NCBI RefSeq assembly: GCF_013607875.1
Contig: NZ_VDES01000003.1
Coordinates: 392,035 to 456,034 of the forward strand
Direction: 5' to 3'
Source of the DNA: Blastomonas ursincola
GTDB taxonomy: Bacteria > Pseudomonadota > Alphaproteobacteria > Sphingomonadales > Sphingomonadaceae
Length of the DNA stretch: 64,000 nt
Below are positions 21,889 through 29,848 of the stretch, piece by piece. The notes beneath the pieces are model-generated. The model was not told the DNA's origin. It did not search any database and was given only the letters and a program-made list of their open reading frames with translations. Position 1 is the first letter of the stretch, and each line of letters opens with the position of its first letter. Position numbers and translations under genes: made by a program.

Positions 21889-23268
21889 CTAGATCTTCGG
21901 TAACACCAGGGTAAAGCGCGCCCCCTGGCCGGGCGCGCTTTCCACTGTCAGATCGCCCTGCATCGCGAGCGCTAGCCGCCGCGAGATGTACAGGCCGAGG
22001 CCACTGCCGCCGTCGCCGCTGCGGCCGAGCCGCTCCCATTTGTTGAACAGCCGCTGCTGATCCTCTTCCGAAAGCCCGGGTCCCTGATCGGCAACGGTCA
22101 CGCTGGCCCAATCCGGGCCCTCGTCGAGCCGCAGCCAGATCATCGATCCATCGGGCGCGTAATTGATGGCATTGCCTAGCAGATTGAGCAGGACCTGAAG
22201 CACACGCCGGAACTCGCCGGTCGCAGCCAGGCTCTCGTCCTCGGCAGGCTTGTCGATTCGGATCGAGCGGTCGGCGGCCTTGAGCGCGAGAAGCCCCGCT
22301 GCGCGCCGGGCGAGATCGGCAAGATCGACCGGTTCGCTCGCAGCGCTGAAGCCGCTGGCTTCGATCGCTTCCAGTTCCGCCAGATCGTCGATCAGCGCCA
22401 GCAGGTGTCGTCCGGCTGATGCAATATCGCCAGCATAGCCGGCATAATCCGAACGCAACGGTCCCTCGAGCCGACCGCCGATGGTCTCCGCATTGGCAAT
22501 GATCCGTCCGATCGGCTGGCGCAGCGCCGGGCCGATCTGGCTGCCGAACATATGCGCAAGGCGTTCGCCATCGAAAAGCGGCGGTGGGGAAGGGGCGGCT
22601 TGCGGCTCGGGTGCGGCGGGCGCTTCGGTCAGCAGCAGGTTCCATCCGGCGCCGGCATCGCTGCGCGTGCGATACAGGGTCCAGCACCGGGGGTCGCCGA
22701 TCAGGCGGACGCGCACGCCGTTGTGGCAGTCCGCCAGCACGAGCGGCGCGCCATCCTCGGTCGCGATCAGCGCGCCCACGGGCTTCAACGTGACGCGCTC
22801 GGCATCCCAGTCAGCCGGCAGCATCACCATATCCTGCACATGCAGGATGCGGCCGAGCGGATCGACGCGGATATCCACGCTCGTCTCGGAAGAAGGCACG
22901 AAGATGGGCAGTGGGGCGGCAGTTTCGGCTTCGGGGAGCGGTCTTTCTCGCCACTGGCTGATCCGGAGATCGATCCCTTGCGCGCCCGGCTCGCAGTCGC
23001 ACCACAGGTCGACTGACTCCTTCGGGCCTACAATCGTCAACGGTCGCGACAGGCGCATGCCGAGGCGCATCGCGTGGCGTGCCAGATCGAGCAGCGCGGG
23101 AATGGCCAGAACCTCGCCCTCTGCACCACCGAGCGCATGGTGCAGCTCCGCCACCCGGGCATCGGCATGCAACAGCCGCCCGTCGCGATCGATCTTCACG
23201 ACGTGCGGATGATCGGCCATGGCGCTTGCCGAGGCTGCCTCAGAAGGATTGGCGCGAGCGATCACCAC
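21889..23268 (-). CDS. Histidine-kinase-like protein lacking the phospho-acceptor histidine
   Basis: The 459-residue protein has no transmembrane segment. An N-terminal half with PAS-like features is followed by a dimerisation-like helix pair (about 245-300) and an intact HATPase domain: N-box Asn366 in NLLGNAINYAP, G1 DQGPGL (394-399), G2 GGSGLGLYISRR. The H-box equivalent reads GPALRQPIGRII, with Pro247 where the conserved His should be. It may bind ATP but not autophosphorylate canonically. Alternative start ATG 23220. It overlaps the DUF2336 gene by seven bases. Confidence 0.8.
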   Translation of the reverse strand: MVIARANPSEAASASAMADHPHVVKIDRDGRLLHADARVAELHHALGGAEGEVLAIPALLDLARHAMRLGMRLSRPLTIVGPKESVDLWCDCEPGAQGIDLRISQWRERPLPEAETAAPLPIFVPSSETSVDIRVDPLGRILHVQDMVMLPADWDAERVTLKPVGALIATEDGAPLVLADCHNGVRVRLIGDPRCWTLYRTRSDAGAGWNLLLTEAPAAPEPQAAPSPPPLFDGERLAHMFGSQIGPALRQPIGRIIANAETIGGRLEGPLRSDYAGYAGDIASAGRHLLALIDDLAELEAIEASGFSAASEPVDLADLARRAAGLLALKAADRSIRIDKPAEDESLAATGEFRRVLQVLLNLLGNAINYAPDGSMIWLRLDEGPDWASVTVADQGPGLSEEDQQRLFNKWERLGRSGDGGSGLGLYISRRLALAMQGDLTVESAPGQGARFTLVLPKI

Positions 23269-24251
23269 AGGGCTCCCGGATGCGCCAGCGGATCGAGATT
23301 GCGCCAGCCTGCGACAAGCCGGGCAGCATCCTCCGGAACAAGCGCGCGCAGGTCTGCGGCGGGCGGCAAGGCGTCAGGTCGCAAGGAGGCAAGGGCAGCC
23401 AGCCCCTGCAGCAGCCCGGCGGCGACATCGGTCTCCAGGCCACAGGCGCGCAAGACCACGGCCAGCCGCGCGAGATCGGCATCGCGCAGCATGTCGAACA
23501 GAAGATCGGCAGGCAGCCCGCTCGTCCGCTCGAGCATCGCGACGGTCAGGCTCGCGCCATTTTCGGCGAGCGACCAGGCCTCTGCGCTGCGGGGCAGTTC
23601 GAACAGATGGCAGAACCGCATCAGCCGGTGCGGGCGTCCGCGACGTTCGTCAAAGCCTTGCAGAAATGCTGCAGCCGCCCGGTTCAGCTCCAGTGGGTCG
23701 CTGTCCGGGCGTTCCTGCAGATAGGCGAGGCAGCTTCGCACCAGGCCGTGCAGCGTCTCGGGGGGCAGCTCGTCGGTGTCGATCGCGAACGCCTGCGCGC
23801 GGCTCAGAAACCGGCTCTGCGCGATGATCAGCGCCATCGCGGCTTCGGCAAGCTCGTCCTGGGCATCGCCCACTTGGGCTTCGACACGTGGAGGCAATTC
23901 GGGTGTTCGATGGCCGACCAGCGAGGACTGGCGGCACAGCCGCGCCTCGATGGCGCGGGCAAACAGCAGCCGCGTGGTCGGGGCATGCGCCAGCACCGCA
24001 TGGCGCGCGATGTCCGGACCCAGCTCGGCCGAGCCGGTGAGTGCCTCGGCGAGCTGCACGGCCAGCGATTCGACAAAGCCGCCGGTCAGGCTGAGGTCGT
24101 CCTCGCGCAGCGCCTGGGACTGTTCGGGGAGCAATTGATGGCGCACCAACGCGGGGACCGCCATGGCCTGCCGGGCCTGAACGTCGGCCTGGCGCAGCAG
24201 CGCGCCTACGTCCCGTAAGGTCGGGCGTGCGGGGGCCATGTCGGTACTCAT
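23262..24251 (-). CDS. DUF2336 domain-containing protein
   Basis: This soluble, mostly helical protein has 329 residues. The arrangement of HEAT-like helices, with RHAVLAHAPTTRLLFARAIEARL in the first third and the helix pair around ADLLFDMLRDADLARLAVVLRACGL near the C-terminus, resembles the alphaproteobacterial DUF2336 family, whose biochemical role is unknown. Coupling to the kinase-like gene (seven-base overlap) suggests the two products act together. Confidence 0.65.
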   Translation of the reverse strand: MSTDMAPARPTLRDVGALLRQADVQARQAMAVPALVRHQLLPEQSQALREDDLSLTGGFVESLAVQLAEALTGSAELGPDIARHAVLAHAPTTRLLFARAIEARLCRQSSLVGHRTPELPPRVEAQVGDAQDELAEAAMALIIAQSRFLSRAQAFAIDTDELPPETLHGLVRSCLAYLQERPDSDPLELNRAAAAFLQGFDERRGRPHRLMRFCHLFELPRSAEAWSLAENGASLTVAMLERTSGLPADLLFDMLRDADLARLAVVLRACGLETDVAAGLLQGLAALASLRPDALPPAADLRALVPEDAARLVAGWRNLDPLAHPGALW

Positions 24252-24323
24252 CGCCTTGCCCTACCAATGGCTGGTTAAAATGCTGTTAGTTGAAAGGATA
24301 AGCGCCCTGCCATCGATATGGGT

Positions 24324-25538
24324 TCAGGCCTTGTCCGCTGCAAGCGGCGCGCGGTGCGTCTGCCACAGCAAAAGCCCCGTCAGCGCGAGATTCCACAGCA
24401 TCAGCATCGGCATCAGCAGGCCGAGCGGCAACGCAACCATGGCCGCCAGGGCGACCAGGCTGGGTGATCCCGCAAGCCTGCGCCAGAGCTGCGGCAGCGG
24501 TCCCGGCACCCGGCTCAGCACGGTGGCAAGGCCCGGCAGCAGCAACGCTGCGAACAGGCCGGACAGCCGGTCCGACGCAGCCACGCTGAGCACCGTGACG
24601 ATGATGAAGGCGATCGCGAACGCAACGTCGCGCGCGATCTGTTCGACAGGCCTTGTCAGACTGCCGACAAAGCGCCCGAACAGCCGGTTGGCGACATGGC
24701 CCGCCGCGCGCCCCGTCACGAGCATGGCGAGCGCCGCCATGCCCCATCCCGCGCCTGCCATACCGATGCCGATCACGGGCAGGCCGATGCCTGCGAGCCT
24801 GAGCGCCGGGCGGCTCCATCCGGTCGACCAGACGCGCCTTGCCAGCGAGGCCATCGCGCCGGTCTGGACGACCTTGCCGCCCAGCCCTCCCGATGCTCCG
24901 GCCAGCTCCTGCAGGGCGAGAATTTCGGCTTCTCCCGCTTCGCGCACGATCGCGATCCGCCCGGCTTCGGCCAGAGAGAACGGCAGCACCTCACGCCGAT
25001 AGCCGCGCTGCACCGCCAGGCGCAGCAGCGCCGACTGGATGCTCCAATCTTCGGGAAGTTCGCGCGCCTCGACCAGGTCACGCGCGCGGACGCAGGCGAG
25101 CCCCGCCCAGACATGGTTGATATCGATCCGCTCAAACCGTTCGATCAGTACGCGTGCGCCGTCACCGGGGGCGAAACTGGCGACGAACGTGCCGGTCTCG
25201 CGGGCGAGCCTGTCCATGTCGGCAGGAGCGACATACAGGCCATCCGCGATCACCAGCAGCTCGTCCTCGCTGGCGAGCCGCACGCTGATATCGGCAACCG
25301 ATCGCACCAGGTGAAACGCGAGTCCGCGCTGAGCGGCATAGCCCTCGATTTCGCGGATGCGATCGTCGACCGTGCCGACGAGGCACAGGATTTCGCCAGC
25401 GCCCGCCTGGACCGCCAGATCGATATGCAGCATCGCCAGCCGCCCGTGCGCCAGCGGCAGCGCACCGCGCAGTGCGGTGCTGCCGGGCACGGTTTCGGTC
25501 AGCGATATCAGTGCGGTACGCACGTCATGGAGCTCCAT
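24324..25538 (-). CDS. Unknown membrane protein with nucleotidyltransferase-like N-terminal domain
   Basis: No firm family. The protein has 404 residues. The first about 230 are soluble and look like an alpha/beta sugar-nucleotidyltransferase fold; LLVIADGLYVAPADMDRL resembles the VxxxDG metal-site strand. The C-terminal about 170 residues hold four to six hydrophobic helices. No CDP-alcohol phosphotransferase motif (DGxxAR...GxxxD) is present, so this is not a plain phospholipid synthase. ATG 25538 chosen over 25610. It lies between the Hpt-like and DUF2336 genes on the same strand. Confidence 0.65.
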   Translation of the reverse strand: MELHDVRTALISLTETVPGSTALRGALPLAHGRLAMLHIDLAVQAGAGEILCLVGTVDDRIREIEGYAAQRGLAFHLVRSVADISVRLASEDELLVIADGLYVAPADMDRLARETGTFVASFAPGDGARVLIERFERIDINHVWAGLACVRARDLVEARELPEDWSIQSALLRLAVQRGYRREVLPFSLAEAGRIAIVREAGEAEILALQELAGASGGLGGKVVQTGAMASLARRVWSTGWSRPALRLAGIGLPVIGIGMAGAGWGMAALAMLVTGRAAGHVANRLFGRFVGSLTRPVEQIARDVAFAIAFIIVTVLSVAASDRLSGLFAALLLPGLATVLSRVPGPLPQLWRRLAGSPSLVALAAMVALPLGLLMPMLMLWNLALTGLLLWQTHRAPLAADKA

Positions 25539-25619
25539 ATGAACGGGAGCGGCCCTCTTATCGGTTGGGCACGGGGATGCCAACCGGCTGCGGCGCAGCC
25601 GAGGATGCAATGCGCAAGT

Positions 25620-25937
25620 TTACAGGTCGGCGGCAGGTATCTCGCCGAAGTCGCGCATCGCGGCGGCGAGTTCGCGCAGGACCACGGGATCGCCCGGGGC
25701 GCCCTCGAGCGCCTGGTCGGCAAGATCGACAATGCCCTGTACACCGAAACTGGCGGCCAGGCTCTTGAGGCGAAGCGCCGCGAAATGCCAGTTGGCGTCA
25801 CACCGCGCGCGGCCCAGAAGGTCGATCTGCCGCGCGGCGCTCTCGATAAAGGCCCCGCGCAGCTCGGCGACCAGATCGGGATCGCTGCCGACAGCGGCGG
25901 CCAGCGCCGCGTTCAAAGCTCCGGATTCATATGCCAT
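25620..25937 (-). CDS. Hpt-like protein lacking the phospho-acceptor histidine
   Basis: Small helical protein of 105 residues with the layout of a histidine phosphotransfer domain. The conserved AHxLKGS helix appears as AALRLKSLAASFG: Leu55 stands where the phospho-acceptor His should be, while Lys58 and the small residues after it are kept. A histidine occurs one helical turn earlier (His51), so an alternative acceptor cannot be excluded. ATG 25937 (MAYESGALN). It is first in the minus-strand run and divergent from the coiled-coil gene 71 bases away. Confidence 0.7.
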   Translation of the reverse strand: MAYESGALNAALAAAVGSDPDLVAELRGAFIESAARQIDLLGRARCDANWHFAALRLKSLAASFGVQGIVDLADQALEGAPGDPVVLRELAAAMRDFGEIPAADL

Positions 25938-26008
25938 GGGGCATCGGAATAGACCAACCGCCTTAACTTTCAGTTTCTGGCCGGGCAAAATCTGTTAAGC
26001 ATGTCGGC

Positions 26009-28375
26009 ATGGGTGAGGGGAAGAAGATCATCGACCTGCGGCATGGCCGCAGCGAGGAAAATCCTGCGGCGCAGGAGCCGGTTCCGGACATGGCGGCACC
26101 GGCCAATTTGGTGCGTGCGGGAGCCGAAGAGCCGAGCGATTCGCACGCGCCCTGGGCCAGCGACGAGGAGGTGCCTGCGGCCGCGCCGGTGATCGGACGC
26201 TGGGGCTGGGCCGCGCTGGCGCTGGGCGTTGCCTGGACGGCGGCGTTCGTCTGGGCGTCGCTGCCGATGTGGCTGGCGATGATGACCCCCGAACTGGCGA
26301 TGCAGGCGATCGCACAATGGGCAATGCCGGTGGCACTGATCGCCGCGCTCTATCTGGTCATGCAGCGCAACAGCCACAGCGAAGCGCGCCGTTTCGCGCA
26401 GCTTGCCGGGTCGTTGCGGGCGGAGAGCAGCCTGCTCGAAACCCGGCTGGCACACGTCAATGCCGAGCTGTCGCTGGCGCGCGAGTTCCTTGCCAATCAG
26501 AGCCTCGAGCTTGAGTCGCTCGGGCGGGTTTCGAGCGACCGGCTGCGCAGCTTTGCCGAGGAACTGCGCGCGACCATCCAGGCCAGCGACACCGGAATGC
26601 GCGCGATCGGCGAGGTCAGCGCAGCCGCACAGGGCAATATGGAAAAGCTGCGCAACCACCTGCCGGTCATCGCCAATTCAGCCAAGGATGTGACCAATCA
26701 GATCGGCAATGCCGGGCGCACGGCGCAAGGCCAGGTCGAAAGCATGATCGCCGCGTTCCAGAAACTGAACGAATTCGGCCAGGCCGCCAGCGCCCAGATC
26801 GGCACTCTGGTGCAGGAAACGCATGCCGCGACGGCCAGGCTTGCCCAGTCGGTCGAGACCAGCGGTGCCGCGCTCACCGGCCATGTTGCCGAGGCAAGCG
26901 AGCAGATGGACCGCGCGATCGAGACCGTCGCCAGCCGCCTGGCGAACACGCGCAGCAATCTCGATCGGACGGCAGAGATCCAGACGGAACAGCTGCAGGC
27001 TCATGTCACGGAGCTCGAACGTTCGCTCGCTACCCTGGCCGAAGCGATGGCCGAGCGCGCCGCGCGCAGTCGCCAGGACATGCGTGCCGCTGCTGGGGAT
27101 CTGGAGCTGACGCTAGGCACGCTGGCAACTTCAGCCGGCGAGAGCGAAGCCACGATCCGCCAGATCATTGCCGCCGCCGATGCGCAGATCGGCAATGCCG
27201 AGCGCCGCCTGCAGGCGATGGACGAGCAGAGCAGCGAGGCGCTCGCGCGTCTGGCCTTTGCCCTGTCGGCGCTTGATGCCAATGTTGCGAGCCTGTCCGA
27301 GAAACTGGCTGCAGGCAGCGGACATGCCGAGATTTTCGATAGCAAGTCGCAGCGCGTGCGCACGCTGCTCGAGTCGATCGAGCGGCAGGCCGAAGTGACG
27401 ATCCCCGCTGCCCTGGAGGAACTCGATCGCAAGACCGGCACGAGCGAACAGGGCGTCGCCAGCCTGCGCGCGCATGTTTCGCAGGTCGATGACGAGATGA
27501 TCCGGCTGGGCTCGATCCTCGGCAATTTCGAGCAGCGCATCGCAGAACAATCGGCGGAGATCGCCAGGCTGGCGGGCAGCAGCGAGTCAGGATGGCGCGA
27601 GCGGGCCGAGGATATCGGCGCCCTTGTCGCGGCGATGCGCGCGGCGCGCGACGATATCGACCAGCTTAACGAGACATCGGCGATCAAGTTGGTCGAGACG
27701 ATGCGCGATGTCCATCGCGAGGCGCAGGCGGCTGCCGACGAGGCGCGCAGGGCCATGGATCGCGCAATTGCAGGCGCGACCGACAAGCTGGGTCAGGACA
27801 GTGCCGCAGCGCTCGAAAAGGTGCTGCGCGGCAAGGCGGAAGAGCTGGTCGGCAAGCTTGAGAGCGCGATCAACCGTGCGGTCGGCGCTACCAGCGATGC
27901 CAGCCTGCACCTCAGGGATCAGCTGGCACGGGTCGACGATCTTGCCACCCATCTCGAGCGCCGGGTTGCTGATGCGCGCGAACTGGCCGAAGAGCGCACC
28001 GACAATGATTTCGCGCGGCGGCTGGCGCTGCTGACCGAATCGCTCAATTCGACCGCGATCGATGTCGACAAGATCCTCTCTGCCGAGGTCAGCGATACGG
28101 CCTGGTCGGCCTATCTGCGCGGCGATCGCGGCGTGTTCACGCGGCGTGCAGTGCGACTGATCGACAATGGCGAGGCGAAAGACATCGCGTCCGCCTATGA
28201 GAACGACCCCGAATTTTTCGAGCTGGTGAACCGCTATATCCACGATTTCGAAAGCATGCTGCGCACCGTGCTGTCGACCCGCGACGGCGGCGTGATGGGG
28301 GTCACGCTGCTGTCGTCGGAAACCGGCAAGCTCTATGTCGCGCTGGCCCAGGCGATCGAGCGGCTGCGGAACTGA
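26009..28375 (+). CDS. Membrane-anchored coiled-coil protein, TipN-like
   Basis: The 788-residue protein has a cytoplasmic N-terminus of about 60 acidic residues, two adjacent transmembrane helices (about 63-87 and 95-117), then about 550 residues of Ala/Glu/Gln/Arg-rich coiled coil, and a compact C-terminal domain (about 665-788) with SDTAWSAYLRGDRGVFTRRA, VNRYIHDFESMLRTVL and GKLYVALAQAIERL. This layout and tail resemble TipN, the new-pole landmark of Caulobacter. The match is from memory and should be verified. The start codon has only a weak ribosome binding site. Confidence 0.65.
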   Translation: MGEGKKIIDLRHGRSEENPAAQEPVPDMAAPANLVRAGAEEPSDSHAPWASDEEVPAAAPVIGRWGWAALALGVAWTAAFVWASLPMWLAMMTPELAMQAIAQWAMPVALIAALYLVMQRNSHSEARRFAQLAGSLRAESSLLETRLAHVNAELSLAREFLANQSLELESLGRVSSDRLRSFAEELRATIQASDTGMRAIGEVSAAAQGNMEKLRNHLPVIANSAKDVTNQIGNAGRTAQGQVESMIAAFQKLNEFGQAASAQIGTLVQETHAATARLAQSVETSGAALTGHVAEASEQMDRAIETVASRLANTRSNLDRTAEIQTEQLQAHVTELERSLATLAEAMAERAARSRQDMRAAAGDLELTLGTLATSAGESEATIRQIIAAADAQIGNAERRLQAMDEQSSEALARLAFALSALDANVASLSEKLAAGSGHAEIFDSKSQRVRTLLESIERQAEVTIPAALEELDRKTGTSEQGVASLRAHVSQVDDEMIRLGSILGNFEQRIAEQSAEIARLAGSSESGWRERAEDIGALVAAMRAARDDIDQLNETSAIKLVETMRDVHREAQAAADEARRAMDRAIAGATDKLGQDSAAALEKVLRGKAEELVGKLESAINRAVGATSDASLHLRDQLARVDDLATHLERRVADARELAEERTDNDFARRLALLTESLNSTAIDVDKILSAEVSDTAWSAYLRGDRGVFTRRAVRLIDNGEAKDIASAYENDPEFFELVNRYIHDFESMLRTVLSTRDGGVMGVTLLSSETGKLYVALAQAIERLRN

Positions 28376-28384
28376 TCGCCGGCA

Positions 28385-29848
28385 TCAATCCCGTTTCGTA
28401 GCGCTGACTTCCTGCACCGCCGGCGCATTTTCCCAGCCGCCACCCAGGGCTCGGAACAGCGAGACCTCCGCTTCTGCCCGGGCCGCCGCGGCCGATCCGC
28501 TGGAAGCGCGCGCCGCAAGCAGATTGCGTTCTACCTCCAGCAGTTGCAGCGCATTGTCGCGACCCGCCCTGAAGCGAATTCGCGTGATCCGTGCGACCTC
28601 CTCGGCAGCCTTGGCCGCATCGCGCAGGCTGGCTTCCTGCTCGATGGCGGCCTTGAGCCGCGCGAGCGCCTGTTCGGTCTCCTGCAGCGCGGTGAGCACC
28701 GCACCATCAAAGGCCGCCAATCGGGCATCGGCCTGAGCCGAGGCCGCATTGACCCGTGCGCGTGCCGCGCCGTCGATCGGCAGCGACCATGAGATCAACG
28801 GGCCCAGGCTGAAGCCGATATTGTTCGATTCTCCGAGCGCGCTCGGGCTGGTTCCGCCAATGGTCAGCGAGCCGGCCAGCCGGATCGAGGGATAGAGCGC
28901 GGCGGTCGCCACGCCGACCCTCGCCGTATCTGCCGCCAGCCTGGCTTCGGCCGCGCGGACGTCGGGACGCCGTGCGAGCAGCGCTGCGCCGTCGCCGATC
29001 GGGATTGCGTTGTCGAGCCGTGGCGGCGTGGTACAGGCCGCTGCGGCTGCGTCTATACTGGCCGGCGTATCGCCAGTCAGCGTGGCAAGCGCATAAAGCG
29101 CCGCTCGCTGTTCCGCCTCGAACTGCGGCACCTGGGCCTGGGCCTGGGCGACGAGCAGTTCGGCATTGGCAACATCGCGCCGCTGTCCGCGGCCTGCGGC
29201 GAAAAGCCGCTGGTTGAGGTCGAGCGTCCGCTGCTGCGTGGCGAGCGATTCTCGGGCGATGTCGGCCTGCAAGCGACTCGAGCAGGCCAGGGCATAGTTG
29301 CGCGCGACCTCGGCTGCCACGCTGACCCGCGCGGCATCGAGATCGGCTGCTGCGGCCAGCGCATCGCCGCGCGTCGCCTCGACCGAGCGCCGGACTCCGC
29401 CGAACAGGTCGATCTCATAGGAGGCATCGCTGCCGAGCTGATAGAAATCGAAGGTCAGCGGCTCGGGCGGGGCAAAGCCCACTCCGGCATTCTGCCCGGT
29501 GCCGACCTGGTTGGTATTGGCCGACGCGCTCGTGCTCAGGCTGGGGAACAGCCGTCCGCGGGCCTCGCGGATCAGCGCGCGGGCACGGCGCAGATTGGCG
29601 CTGGCCTCGCGCACATCGGTATTGCGCTCGAGCGCCTTCCTGACCAGCGCATCGAGTGCCGGGTCCTGATAGAGCCTCCACCAGCCATCGGGCAGCGGCG
29701 TGGCGGCAAAGCGCGGATCGGTGCCTTCGGCAAAGCCCTGCGCAGCGCTGGCCGGCGTGGTCGGTCGCTCGAAATCGGGGCCGACGGTGCACGCAGCGAG
29801 CGTGGCGCTGAGGGCTGCGGCGGCGAGCAGACGGAATTTCAGGGTCAT
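28385..29848 (-). CDS. RND efflux outer membrane lipoprotein (NodT family)
   Basis: Outer-membrane factor of 487 residues with a lipoprotein signal (LSATLAAC, lipidated Cys20), then CTVGPDFERP, the standard start of NodT/OprM proteins. Two repeats of long helices follow, with RRPDVRAAEARLAADTARVGVA in the second. Last gene of the efflux operon; its start overlaps the pump stop by four bases (ATGA). Confidence 0.95.
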   Translation of the reverse strand: MTLKFRLLAAAALSATLAACTVGPDFERPTTPASAAQGFAEGTDPRFAATPLPDGWWRLYQDPALDALVRKALERNTDVREASANLRRARALIREARGRLFPSLSTSASANTNQVGTGQNAGVGFAPPEPLTFDFYQLGSDASYEIDLFGGVRRSVEATRGDALAAAADLDAARVSVAAEVARNYALACSSRLQADIARESLATQQRTLDLNQRLFAAGRGQRRDVANAELLVAQAQAQVPQFEAEQRAALYALATLTGDTPASIDAAAAACTTPPRLDNAIPIGDGAALLARRPDVRAAEARLAADTARVGVATAALYPSIRLAGSLTIGGTSPSALGESNNIGFSLGPLISWSLPIDGAARARVNAASAQADARLAAFDGAVLTALQETEQALARLKAAIEQEASLRDAAKAAEEVARITRIRFRAGRDNALQLLEVERNLLAARASSGSAAAARAEAEVSLFRALGGGWENAPAVQEVSATKRD

